Assembly: GCA_963693365.1 (NCBI GenBank)
Contig: CAVNZM010000009.1
Span: forward strand, 1,922,001 to 1,986,000
DNA: 64,000 nt
Direction: 5' to 3'
From: Amoebidium appalachense
Lineage: Eukaryota; Ichthyosporea
Shown piece by piece: positions 33,941 through 63,581 of the stretch. The notes under the pieces are model-generated. The model had not been told where the DNA came from and made no database searches. It was given only the letters and a program-made list of their open reading frames with translations. Positions within the stretch are counted from its first letter, which is position 1. Each line of letters begins with the position of its first letter. Position numbers and translations under genes: made by a program.

Positions 33941-35380
33941 TCACTCCTCATCTTCCCCAAACGCATAGATGTCCTCCGTCTTTTTCTCAGCCGCCTTCAC
34001 CAATTCTTTCATCTCCTTTCCCTCCACCACCACGTTGTTTTCTCCCCGGCTAAACATGGGATGGTCCAAGGGCACATGTAGCACCTTGACTAGCACATGC
34101 AGAATGTGCTTGCAGGCAGGTTTGCGCACCAGGAAATCTCTGCGCAACAGCGGGGGTTTTTCATTTAGTTCATAATGTTTCGAATTGTTAAGGTTTGTTG
34201 GGGGGGGGGGGGGGGGGGGGGGAGGTGGGGGGTAAGAGAGAGAGAGGGGGGAGGGGGGGGGGGGGAGGGGGGAGGGAGGGAGATGGGGAGAGGCCAGAGC
34301 TCTCGAGGAATATGTGATCGGGGTATGATGATCGAAGACAAAAGAGGAATCGTCGCAACATCGCCACAGTGAAATGCAAACAAATAGGCAACGGCCGAAC
34401 TTAACGTAGTGTTGAGACGTGTGGACCCCCTTAACATGTGTGTACACACGCCTTCTTCCTTCCTCTTCTTCTTCATTCCTCCCCCTTCCTCCCTCTCCAA
34501 CTCTCCCCCCCCCCTCCCCCCTTCCACGGCCTCAAGGGTTTTCTTTTTTCTTTCTTCCTTTCTTCAGTTTTTGGCCTGCGTTTTAATTTTTTATTTATTT
34601 ATTTTTATTTTTCTTTGGGGGGGGGGGGGGGGGGGAGGGGGAGGGGGGATGGGGGGAGTGGGACCAAGGGGGAATCGAGAGTAAGACATGTAGAGACATG
34701 TAGATAATATGTAGACAGAGAGAGAAACCAAAGAGGGATAGTCACCTGCATGTGCACGTGGGGTTTCTGGCGATGGTCACCTTGTAGGGTTTGCCCCTGC
34801 TCCCTGTGACCTGCAACGAGTATGGGTAGTGAGAAAACGGCATGTGACTTTGACAGCCTATGACTGTCTAGCTAATCGAAGATTCCAGTTCACTGCATGG
34901 TCTCTATCATAGGGCACAGTGACTATGATATTTACAGCACATCCCCCCCCCCCCCCCCCCCCATATTATGATTCTGCTCTTGTAACTGTTGCGGGATCCA
35001 AATAGTTGGCAATGTTTGCAATTGAACTTGGCATTACTCTTGGGTGGGGAAGGGAGAGAGGGGGGAGGGGCGGGGGAGGGGGGAGGTTGGGGGGGGGGGG
35101 GGGGGGGTAAATCTAGGACATTTTTAGATTAGCAACTGGTCGCTAAGCTCTAAGTTTTGTGCAGCTGGACCGGTGCCTGGATCAAGACATTTGCACCAGA
35201 CATTCAATGATCAGCTCAGTGTGGGCTTGTCGACGTCAGTTTTTATTTTATTTTAATGTATTTTTATATTTTATTCTATTTTTTATTTTTTATTTTTTTT
35301 TGGGGGGGGGGGGGGGGGAAGAGGAGGTCCTGGAGGAGGGAAGAAGAGAAGGACAGGAAGGGTGTTGGGAATTTGTTTTT

Positions 35381-35423
<43 letters not shown>

Positions 35424-36311
35424 TGGGCTGTCCGGAGCCGGGATGATTATTAGAGAGAAGCTGACAGCACTGCACCATACAGTAACAGTTGCAGACCTTT
35501 AACAAATCCTTAATTTACGCACCTCAAACTCGATGCTCATTGGCCCCGCAGTTGGCTGCACATTCACCGTCTCAATGGGCTCATTCATTGCACGCTGCAG
35601 CCGCCGCTGTTCGTCTTCAGACTCCAAAATGGATCCCGTCTCACTCTCAGCCTCACTCTTGCCCTCTTCTCCCGCTTCCCTCTTGCTCTCTTTCTTCGAT
35701 TTCTCTCCCGTTTCCTTTTTCGGTTTCTGTGCACTGGCACGAGTGGAAGGTTTGTCGGATGTGTCTGCTGATGCCTTTGCACGTTTGACGCGCGGGGTCG
35801 TGGTGTCCTTACCCTTGGTCCTGTGCGTGCCGTTAGAAGAAAGATGGTCAGTTTTATTGCTACAAAATCTGGTTTTTTTTTTTGTTTTTTTTTTTTTTAC
35901 GAGCAAACTGGGGGCTTTTAACCAGCAAACTAGTTTTTTTTTGGCGAGTAAACTGGGGGGGTTTTTTAACGAGCAAACTGGGGGTTTTTTAACGAGCAAC
36001 CTGGGGTTTTTTTTTTTTTTTTAAGCAAACAGAGCCTAGTAGGAACGGCTGAAGTGCGATCGACTGCCTCAGTACCAAAAGCAGCATCATGTAATTTATC
36101 ATAGAATTATTTAAATAGGCTACGGTTGTGAACTAATTTGGCAGCCGTGGTGTCGCTGGGTGGGCTGGCAAAAAAATGGAGGAAAAAAAAAAAAAAAAAA
36201 AAAAAAAAAAGCAAAAAGAAAAAAGAAAAAAAAAAGGGTGTCATCGTAACTATCCTTTACACAAGTTGTGTGCATGTGCATGTGCGGCAGGTCTCAGCAC
36301 AATCGACGGAT

Positions 36312-36360
<49 letters not shown>

Positions 36361-36378
36361 ACCAAAAAAAAAAAAAAA

Positions 36379-36409
<31 letters not shown>

Positions 36410-36917
36410 GAAAGAAATGTTTGCGATGTGCACTTTTTCACATGGTGGGTGGGATTGCGCGCAAAATGACGGAGGGGGGAGTGGGAGCGGTGTGTGTACA
36501 TGTGTGTGTGTGTGCGCGCGCGGCACGCATATGCATTGTGTGTGCACCGGGGGGGGGAAGGAGGGGGGAAGGGGGGAGGGGGGGGGGAGGGGGGGGGAGG
36601 GAAGGGCTCTACAACAACCTCTTACGTGCAGAAGCACGCGTGGCTGCCGGTTGCTGTTTCTCCTTTGCACTGTCCTCCTTCTCTCCAGCCAGCATCTCTG
36701 GGTTTGGGGCTGCGGCCGGCAGGTGACGAGCCTCCAAGTTCTCCTCTGTGGCAAACACCTTTTGCAGCCACTCGGGTATGTCTTTTGTTTCTTTCTCAGT
36801 GGCGCCTGCACGTGCAGAGACAGGCTCAGACAGAGAGGGTTCGCTGCCAACACCTGCCCCTGGTGCTGCCTCTGTTGGAACGGGGCGAGGGTGTGCTTTG
36901 CTTCTTTTGGGAGCCAT
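33941..36917 (-). CDS. SWIM-type zinc-finger protein
   Basis: Four exons on the - strand: 36917-36626, 35764-35523 (or starting at 35820), 34810-34746, 34139-33941. The start codon has a good context (CCACCATGG). The N-terminal exon is basic/proline-rich and the second is Lys/Glu/Ser-rich, probably disordered. The C-terminal ~90 residues carry FEV-GSRGKPYKVTI, then CTCRDF...ACKHILHVLVKVL. This is the SWIM signature C-x-C-x(n)-C-x-H with the usual strand before it and helix after it. SWIM domains (knowledge) bind DNA or protein partners and occur in ZSWIM-type ubiquitin ligases, MEKK1 and transposases; this compact layout resembles fungal SWIM-only proteins. The protein ends in an acidic tail. 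Exon 2 is uncertain: the nicer acceptor (35821-35822) breaks the frame, while the next one (35765-35766) keeps it and gives about 265 residues. Confidence 0.75.
34200..34290. repeat. G-rich tract in SWIM intron 3
   Basis: G homopolymers and GGGGAGG repeats on the + strand (C-rich in the - strand transcript), upstream of the last exon's acceptor in transcript order. Confidence 0.8.
35279..35425. repeat. two T(n)G(n) composites in SWIM intron 2
   Basis: T run to G run at 35293-35318 and again at 35379-35422. In the transcript these read C(n)A(n). Confidence 0.85.
35885..36022. repeat. tandem repeat of GAGCAAACTGGGGGTTTTTTAAC units
   Basis: About five copies of an approximately 28-bp unit (AACGAGCAAACTGGGGG plus a T run) at 35899-36010, with variable G and T run lengths. 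It lies in SWIM intron 1. Confidence 0.85.
36181..36412. repeat. poly(A), long poly(C) and C(n)A(n) with (GAA)n
   Basis: A runs 36183-36210, about 48 C's at 36313-36360, A run 36364-36387 and (GAA)n to 36412, within SWIM intron 1. Confidence 0.85.
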
Positions 36918-37010
36918 GGTGGTGTTGGTACTGAATACAGAATCGATGAAAAAAGTGATGTTTTGGATTGGGGTTGTAATTAGAAAAGCTCAACTTTTAC
37001 CAGACATTCA
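36918..37010 (-). promoter_or_regulatory. candidate SWIM gene promoter with CCAAT box
   Basis: ATTGG at 36966-36970 is CCAAT on the - strand, about 50 bp upstream of the start codon. No TATA element is visible. Weak evidence. Confidence 0.25.
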
Positions 37011-37560
37011 AGCCTGAAGGTTTCAAAATCTCGACTGCAGGTGCAGGTACACAGGTCTCTACCACAATACATGTAGGGCAGGCACTTCTTTGCCCTGGCA
37101 GCCCTTTGAATACACCTTATTTGTCAGGGCATGCAGGTCTCCTTACAGTCCTAACAAGTCTAGTGAAAGACGAAATAAAAACATATATGCAACACTGATG
37201 CATGATGATTGTGAAAAAGAAACTTTGAACTGCACTCAACAAACCGTTGGGTGACGCCAGGGCAATGCCATGGGCATCGGCTGGACATTTCGTGGTGACA
37301 GGTCCTGGATCAGCATGTACTTGTGAGGTTTTGCAGGCGTTTTGCAGACCCTCTCGGCCCATGTCAAACCTCGTTACGTTGTGACGACATCTCACATGCC
37401 AACCTTAAAGACTGCTGATGCAGCTGCAGCTGATGGCGCCGCTCGGTGCACATGTTGCAGTGTGTGCCAGCACTGCCAGGCCGTCTGTTATTTGAAGGCT
37501 GGCATGACATTATTGCACCTCGAGCCCCTCCACTCCCGGCCCCCTCCGGATCCCCCCCCC
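37011..37560. other. no gene recognised between the SWIM gene and the (CA)n array
   Basis: Unique sequence with open frames on both strands (about 37117-37395 minus, 37342-37560 plus). The plus frame has a CTCC-x2-C-x2-C cluster but no family resemblance or splice support. Confidence 0.4.
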
Positions 37561-37572
37561 CCCCCCCCCCCT

Positions 37573-37696
<124 letters not shown>

Positions 37697-37768
37697 ACAC
37701 ACGCACACACGCACACACACACGTACAAAAGTCATATGTGCGCATTTATTGAACGTGTGAACGTTGAA

Positions 37769-38104
37769 CTATTCCTCAGACTGATCATGAGTTTCACGTA
37801 CAAGTTCGGACTTCGTGACGCTGAGCAAATTGTTAAACCAGGCCAGCTTGAGTGTACCCGCCTCTCTAGACCTGGCTAGCAGGCCCAAAGCACCGGGGGA
37901 GGGGTTTGAGGGATAGGGAAGGGGAGGAGGGCCCGGGGGGGGAAGCTCGGGGAGGGAGGGAGGGGAGGAGGATCCGGATTTTATAATTCTAGCGATGGCC
38001 CCGGGACCCCGGGCGCCGCAAGCGTCGCCAGCCGAGGAGGCCGCGGAGGAGGGGGAGGGAGGTTTTTGGTGGTTTCTTGATGTTTTTATGCTGTGTATAT
38101 GCAA
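37769..38104 (-). CDS. doubtful proline-rich hypothetical protein or terminal exon
   Basis: A 111-codon - strand ORF. Its centre is a low-complexity Pro/Ser segment from a CpG-rich region. The last ~35 residues (from a possible acceptor GCCTGCTAG at about 37873) are ordinary sequence: SREAGTLKLAWFNN... ending QSEE. An AATAAA signal on the same strand (37750-37745) lies 19 bp past the stop. This fits a terminal exon of a minus-strand gene whose other exons I cannot identify. No family recognised. Confidence 0.3.
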   Translation of the reverse strand: MHIHSIKTSRNHQKPPSPSSAASSAGDACGARGPGAIARIIKSGSSSPPSLPELPPPGPPPLPYPSNPSPGALGLLARSREAGTLKLAWFNNLLSVTKSELVRETHDQSEE

Positions 38105-38345
38105 CCTGCTGCTGCTGAAATTCTTCGGGTATACACCTGCGCGCGCATGTGGTACCAGGACTTCATGCAGATGTGTACAGCTGTCACGTGTTCCATTGTG
38201 TGCGAGATCTGTGCAGGTGTCCTGTGCATTCCTATTTTGGTTAAAGTCTATAAGCTAAGCCAATGAAATATCAGTTTAGCAACGCGGTTATCACCTGACA
38301 TGATAATTTACCAATTGTCACGGTATCTTAGCCAATAGAATAGAA
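37840..38345 (+). promoter_or_regulatory. CpG-rich region with CCAAT boxes upstream of the endophilin-like gene
   Basis: GC/CpG-rich sequence at 37855-38065 is followed by CCAAT boxes at about 38259 and 38332, 280-350 bp before the ATG at 38610. The acceptor-like TTCAG just before the ATG allows a 5' UTR intron. If the - strand ORF at 37769-38104 is real, this could be bidirectional. Confidence 0.35.
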
Positions 38346-38609
38346 TCGATGCTTTTTTTTTTTTTTTTTTTTTTGAAGCACCTGACTGACAGCACTGTTG
38401 ACTCTGCCAGTCAAGTCGACGTCCCAGACACGTTCGCTTTGCTTTACAAGCATCTTTACAGTCAACATCCGGGAAGAAGAAAGGCAAGTATGTAATTTTT
38501 TGCTATCGACAATATCACTATGCTTCATATGCTTAGTTGTCCCGGCTATTTTGCATGGCCCTTTACACACGACTCCCGTTTTCTAACACTACCCGTTCAG
38601 AAACGAAAA

Positions 38610-50012
<11,403 letters not shown>

Positions 50013-50110
50013 AAAGTCAGCGTTGAAAGACTCCGAGCCTTTTTCAGGGTTTTCTCGTCTTTATGGCCTTTGCTTGTGCAGTGTTGTTGAGTGATCATGT
50101 GTTTAAAAAT

Positions 50111-50116
50111 ATTAAA
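50111..50116 (+). terminator. ATTAAA polyadenylation signal of the endophilin-like gene
   Basis: ATTAAA lies 99 bp after the TAG stop at 50010-50012, with T/GT-rich sequence downstream. Reasonable as the polyadenylation hexamer. Confidence 0.45.
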
Positions 50117-50919
50117 GTGAATGTTTGTGTTCTTGGCACCTCTCGACATGTATGTGACGACCTTTCTTGTCCTTCACGTTTTCGGTTTTTTTGTTATTAG
50201 CCGTGTTTAGGTGTTGCGTATAATGCTACATTGCCATTTTCTCTGGATTATAGAGCTTAAGGCATTGCTTTTTGTGGTATATACCCACTTGACATGCTTC
50301 GTACATACCAATAACTTCTATGAGATATTAACCTGCACTTTCGGTGTATCAAGTAGTTATATATATGTGCAAGTACTTACTGTGTATATAACTCTGCCTT
50401 TCTCAATCTCGAAATATCTAATGTGTAGTGCCTGTGGTATGAGCAAGGAAGACATTTGGTGACCAGGCACACACGAGCACACAAGAGTTTTTGGCACAAG
50501 CAGACACACTTATGCACGCACGCATACACATACACACACGCGCACATGCACACACATGCGTACGCCCGCACACACGATACCAAACGTGCAATCAGTCGCA
50601 CATGCATGCTTTTCAAATAATTTAGTACAGTCACAGACACAGACACGGGATAAAAAACATGTCATTCTACTTATATACCTGCGCAAAGCGATACCACGTA
50701 CGTCCTGATATGCACTACCAATAAATAACAAATATACTGAATCTTGGAGTGGTACTGAACTTTAAATTTGTTGGCCAGCCGCCGAAGCCGGCGTAAACCA
50801 GAGAAGAATTACTTAAGCAGTGATACAGGCAGTACGGTAAAGTGAGCTATTCCGGTCTTGTTCTTCGCGTCTTTCTTCTTCAATCCCGCGTGCGCATTTG
50901 TGTGTGTGTGTGTTTGTTT

Positions 50920-50950
<31 letters not shown>

Positions 50951-51601
50951 CCAGTGTGTGTGTGTGTGCCAGTGTGTGTGTGTGCGTGTGTGCCTGTGTG
51001 CGTGCCTCAGTGCGTTGTTGCCTGCTTGCGTGTGCATGCGTGCGTGCGTTTTCATGCATGACCCGGAGTTATCTTTGGGACTGAGTTTTTATGACAACGG
51101 CACTACATCAGTGGTTAAGTAACACAAATAAGCCCTCACAAACATTTCACTTGAACTATATTAGTCGCACCTCTTTTTCATGAGATTATCCGAAGTTATC
51201 ATGGCATGCCAGACGCCAGTGCCTTTTTTAACCTTCAGATGAGGCAGATTCAGCTTAGTATTACTTACTAACAAAAGTCTAAGTGTGCATACTGTGCCTG
51301 CCGTGGTAATAATATCAGTAGAATCGATGAAGGGTAGCAAAAGTTCTTTAAGTCACCATCCATCAATAAAGTTTGGTGATTCAACCTTAAATTGACTCGA
51401 TCATTAAACTTTATGATAAGATTCACTCATATGATAGGTTCTATGTACTCATCAAAATTAGTCAGTACATGTTTTCATCCGCTAGAGCTCCTAACTTCGA
51501 AACCAAACTCTCACCGCACCAGATTTCCGTTGAGTGCCCGTAACGTCTACTCCTCTTCATGAAGACTTCAATTATATCCATATATGGAAGTTCTGTCGTC
51601 A
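50117..51601. other. intergenic; imperfect CA/TG repeats, no gene recognised
   Basis: CA-rich 50466-50570 and TG-rich 50895-51050 within otherwise unique AT-rich sequence between two convergent genes. No exon recognised. Confidence 0.5.
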
Positions 51602-53640
<2,039 letters not shown>

Positions 53641-53764
53641 TTTGAGCGGAATTTGAAGTATAAATATGGTATTAAGTGACCTGAGGCTCGGAAGGAGTTG
53701 ATGTTTGCTGCTTGTCGTTTGTTTACATCTGGCGCCTAGGCCTAGCAGCATCCTTGTTAGGGGA

Positions 53765-53772
53765 TTTATATA
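53765..53772 (-). promoter_or_regulatory. TATA box of the chitinase relic
   Basis: TATATAAA on the - strand, 125 bp upstream of the ATG at 53640, fits a core promoter. It suggests that the gene was, or still is, transcribed. Confidence 0.45.
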
Positions 53773-54112
53773 GTGTTTGAAGTGCATTCCTTAGATCTAA
53801 ACAGTGCCCCAGTGTTCGGGTGCAGTCACTGATTGGAGAGCTTTATCTAACATGCATTGCCGGCGCCCCCCAAAACCTTCGAGGAGAGCATTGCGTCTTC
53901 TTCCGACTCAGTTTTCCACTTTTTAGAAAAATTAGGAGTTATACAGTTTTCACTTATTTGTGAGTTACACTGTTCCAGCCTGACCATTCACGGAATGTTT
54001 CAAGACAAGGAGAGATTTTTTTTTTTTTTTTTAACAAGCTAATAAAGTCGCTGTATCATGTTTTATTAGTTTTTGTGATAAAAGACAAACGAATGGTACT
54101 GCGCTGTGCACT
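53773..54112. other. short intergenic stretch with poly(T) and AATAAAG
   Basis: A small + frame at 53857-54042 and a T run at 54014-54033, followed by AATAAAG. The frame is not recognised. It could belong to the retroelement remnant to the right. Confidence 0.35.
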
Positions 54113-54985
54113 TTGTTTCGTACTCGGTTTGTGCCTCCCTTAATCAGTATGTTTGCATTGTCGTCTGCTGTTTGTCGTATGGAGGAATTGTCTCTTCGTT
54201 TTTGTTTTCATTTAGTTAGGATACCTGATGGTCACCCTCTTTATGCTTTCTTTTCCCCCCCTCCCTCCATCCCTCTTCCCCTTCGATTCACCAACGCTAC
54301 TTCTGAATGTCCTCAGCCTACCCTCTTTCAACCTGATTCTTCCTCTCGCTATCTCACTCCCTCTTTCTTTTCTCTTCCTGTTTTTTCTGCCTTTTCGCGT
54401 TATTACCATACGCAGTATAAGTTTCTTTCTCGTTCTGATAGAGAAATCAAAGGTAAAACTCAGTCGGCATGTGTTATGTTCCTTAGGCAACACCGTACTG
54501 ATCATTATCGCTTTTTGGGAGCTTTGGCAGGATACATACATTTCTCCTGCTGTACGTATGGATACCACCCTAGTGCACCTAGTAGATACGTCTGTATGGT
54601 GCTCTGATGTTGATATTGCCTGGGAAGTTGTGCAGTGGCGCTGTAATTCTTGTTTTCATCGCCGCTGGTGCCACTTTTGTGCTGAACTTTTTAATCGTAA
54701 GCATGTTGATAGGTGTGAGTTTTTATGTCGCGTTTTACCTCTTTCCCTACGGGTGTCTGCTACATTAGCTGGCAATGTGAACACTTTAGACTTTTTGTTG
54801 AATTCTGTTGGTCGTCACATTGAGTATTTATATGATTTTCACACAGTGTTCAGGTATCTCAGTATGCACTTGTTACTGGATAACTCGTGAAGTTTTTATT
54901 GTCTTCTCAGTATGCCGTGCATACTTGCATATCTTTCCGTCGAATAAATCCAGTCAAAAGGAAAAGAAGAAGAAAAAAAAAATTG
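54113..54985 (+). mobile_element. probable decayed non-LTR retrotransposon 3' end
   Basis: Two overlapping + frames (54113-54607 and 54228-54890) read like one protein interrupted by a frameshift. The first has SLRF...GHPLYAFF and SSRYLTPSFFSLP, reminiscent of the region after the reverse transcriptase in CR1/L1-type elements. The second has CHFC-x7-H-x3-C, matching the terminal zinc motif CxxC-x7-H-x(3-4)-C of LINE ORF2. After the stop come ~60 bp with AATAAA and an A-rich tail (about 54960-54980), as expected for a 5'-truncated LINE. The reverse transcriptase core itself is not present. It could alternatively be an unrelated host gene. Confidence 0.4.
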
Positions 54986-57030
54986 GATGCACCTTAAGAT
55001 ACGCCCCACTACAGAAAGGGGTATTGGGTGATCTACCCCGGGGATGATGAATTGAACAGGCGGCCCCCCGGCCCCAAGTTCGCGTTGTTCAAATCACAAT
55101 TTCATCCCATCTGCATACCAAAGTTATGAATGTACAAGGGTTTTCAGAAACAAAAATACTGCAGACAAATATCAGCTTATTAGTAATATTCAGGCTATGT
55201 TATCAAGCACTAGCCCCTCACGTTTTGGGTACTCGGGATCCGGCTCTCATTTTTTCTCAGGAATGGAATGCTTGGGGGCATTGTGGAAATACCACAAACA
55301 GAATAACCAATGAGTGCATATGAAGTTGTGTGTCAAGGAGTGTACTCGAGTCTCGGAAGTTCTTGGAGCCAACTTTTCGCAGATAGTGTCGACTGTTTAT
55401 ACATCATTATCGCTGTGTCCCCTTTTTCCCCACACGTAAAGGTACTGTTTTATGGCTTATGCACCGGCACAACCCTCCACTAAACGCTACACTACTCGAT
55501 TCCTCGAAATGTTCAGGTATGCATTTCGTAGTCTTAAAAGCTTATCTATTGGCTATCAAAATTGAATACCTTGGGGCCTTAAACTGCCGCAAACACTGCC
55601 AAACAGCGTAGTCACCGGGCACACCGTGTACACTAATATTAAAATTAGTGGAACTTCGTTGCCAAGTAACGTATGTATACGTATGGCTGTATGGCCCAGA
55701 CCTTTCAATCTTTTCGCCGGCGTCATGCAATTTTTGAGGAGGGTGATGGTGGCTCATATGTATGATCATCATCTCATCATGTCTTGCACGGAGACCGGCA
55801 CGAACTTGGACTGTTGCAGCTGTTGGACATTCACAAGTCAAGCTGCATGCACATGATCCGCCCGTCCCCCTCCCCCCCCTCCCCCCCCCCCCCCCCCCCC
55901 CCCCCCCCCACACCGCCCACCCACCCACCCTACGTGCACCCCACCCCCACCCCCTCCCAGGGAATTTTTTATTTTATTTTATTTTTATTTTTTTTTTTGG
56001 GGGGGGGGGGGGGGGAGGGGGGGGGGGGGGGGGGGGGGGAGGGGGGGAGGGGGGGGGGGGGAGGCGGAAGGGGGAATGGGACGAGATGATTGATATCAAC
56101 TGACAGACAGAGGGCGAGGAGGGGATCCAGTGGGAGGGGAGCGGGCAAAGAGGGAGGGGTGGGGGGGTGAGGCGCCACTCTACCCCCAGCCCTCGCCAAG
56201 CACCCCCGATCCCGAGACACCCTATTGGCTAACCTGACCCAGTGTATCCGAATTTTTTCTTGAATCATTTGGAAACCCAGGTGTAGGACATTACACCCTG
56301 AACCCACAACAAAACACACACACACAGCTTACAAAAACAAACCAGCCACCCGTAGGAAACGGCCACGCACAACACCTAGAGCCAAAACCCCCACCCACCC
56401 AAACGCTACCGGCTTGCCCTAGATGCAGATACAGCCACCGAAAAATAGAATGCAACCCACACCACGCCTACAGACACACAGCGGCCACCACCAGCCTACA
56501 TGACATGGGATACCACATACCGGCACCCCACCACTCCCAACCCCACAGCACCACCACACCAAGTTAGACCCCCGTCAGCAGACATGTGAAATTTCGGACC
56601 CAGACCCCCCCAAAAGCTAAAATATAGTTAGCTAGAATCAAACCCCCCCATATCTCTTGTAAATAATAGTCCGGTCGTTCTGCCATGTCTGTCTGACGGG
56701 CTCAGTCTGGAACTTAGGTATACACTATTAGGTCCCATGGGGCTTGTACCCGCCACTAGACAGCGGTACTGAATAATTATAAGCAAAACGGGGGGGAGGG
56801 GGGGGGGGGGGGGGGATGAGACTGGGTAGCGCTCTATATTAAATTGGCATGATCATAGTACGTACAGGCATTTAACCACACGCTCCGGCGGCCATACACA
56901 CACACGGACATGCACGCGCATGCACACACGCCGTGACACGCACACGCACCCACACACACACAGACACACACACGCGCTCACGCGCAGCTAACACAGCATG
57001 AACACACACGCACACACTCGCGTACACACA
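54986..57030. other. intergenic; C tracts, a T(n)G(n) block and CA-rich sequence, no gene recognised
   Basis: Unique sequence to 55860, C runs 55863-55908, T to G switch 55989-56070, GC-poor unique sequence with many CCACC steps to 56600, then unique sequence. No family or splice-bounded exon was recognised. Confidence 0.5.
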
Positions 57031-57818
<788 letters not shown>

Positions 57819-58155
57819 TCTCTCCCTTTATGGGTAAGTCTTAGTATTTCAACCCATGTACACTTGGTGGAACGTCGTAATATAACTCTCGGCATTCATG
57901 TGATCTGTGTGAGGCACTGTATCCACACTGACGTGAAAAGAATTTTAGAAGGCCACCTATCACACACGTTGTTTGGAGCCGCTTGGCATATTTCATTGCG
58001 AGGGAGGGAAGGGGGGGAGGGAGGAGAGGAAGGGAGCCGGAGGAGGGGGAGGGGGGGAGGGGGGAATGCATAATATTTGACCATTCCTCGTGGGCTTCAC
58101 ATCTGGCATATATTAAGAGTTGAACGGCCTTTGGTTATTACGACGTGGTTGCCAC

Positions 58156-59884
<1,729 letters not shown>

Positions 59885-59897
59885 ACAATCACGAAAT

Positions 59898-60016
59898 GAT
59901 TGGCTGAACATTCCGATTGGCTAGCCATGTCAGTTGTGTGTCGACAGTGACTCGACACCCTCGAGTGTTTTACCAATAGGATGTAAGTACGAAAGATGCT
60001 GATCGTTTTGATTGGC
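59898..60016. promoter_or_regulatory. cluster of CCAAT/ATTGG boxes
   Basis: ATTGG at 59899, 59916 and 60011 and CCAAT at 59973 within 118 bp; three are followed by CT (GATTGGCT). This is NF-Y-site density. It lies about 1 kb upstream of the AGC kinase start and could be its promoter or that of an unseen minus-strand gene. Confidence 0.35.
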
Positions 60017-60989
60017 TACAATAATTTCTGGTACTCCCACGCACTGGCACGTCAGCGCACAGGGATTGCAATAATATCTTTTAGCATCGATGACATCCCA
60101 ACTGCCATGGCCACATCAACCAGCTTCATGGGCTTTTTTTTCTTCCAATTGTTTACATTAACAAGCCAATAAACTATTACACTTTGAAAAGCCGTTAAAA
60201 GCATTTTTGAGACATCACTTATTGAAACCATCTAAAATCGCGCAGGATTATGAAATCAAGTCAAGATGAACACCAATTGAATTGAACGATCATCTTTTAT
60301 TCAGATTTTGGTTATCTTAAACCATTTAACGCTGTCTAGATCACGAGGCCTATCTAGCGGCTTGGTAAGATCTCTGTTTTGGTAATGACCATTTGTGATA
60401 AGAAACCAACGAGACCTAGTCAAGTTAGAACCGTCCCGGCTCTGTAAACCCAATTTTTTCTCCGTGGGGCTTGATCATTTTGCTAAATTGCAATTGTAGG
60501 GAAAAACAAAGGATAAGATATCAACAAATTTTAATTAAAAAATTCATAAATATATTGATACGCAAATTATAGCTCTGAATATGGACGAAGTGGTACAAAT
60601 TTCCTCATAAATAAAGTTTTGACAGCACTTGTAGCAAGATTTGAAATTATTATGTAAGACCCCATCCATCCATACAGGGAGACGTGAAAAAAACCTTTCA
60701 TCGGGCGGGCAACACCACCAGCAAAGGAGTCATGATCACGAAGAAAACATCAACAAGTGAGCAAGTGTTTGCAGCAGGTCCAGTTCAATTTTGTAGGCTT
60801 AGTTTTGTAGGCTTGAGTTTAGCTAGCTACCCATATGCAGCAGCATTCTAAAGTACCATTAGTGATGATACAACTGCCTATTCAAAACACACACGTATTA
60901 GTCACGCAAACATTAAGTGGCACCACGGTTGTTTGTTGTCCGCGTTTTCTGGATCCTTTTCTTTGAAATCCATACCAGAACTGTGGCGA
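60017..60989. other. AT-rich unique sequence, no gene recognised
   Basis: The least repetitive kilobase of the window, with no microsatellite, no long frame and no recognised motif. It probably holds intergenic or upstream regulatory sequence of the kinase to its right. Confidence 0.5.
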
Positions 60990-63581
<2,592 letters not shown>

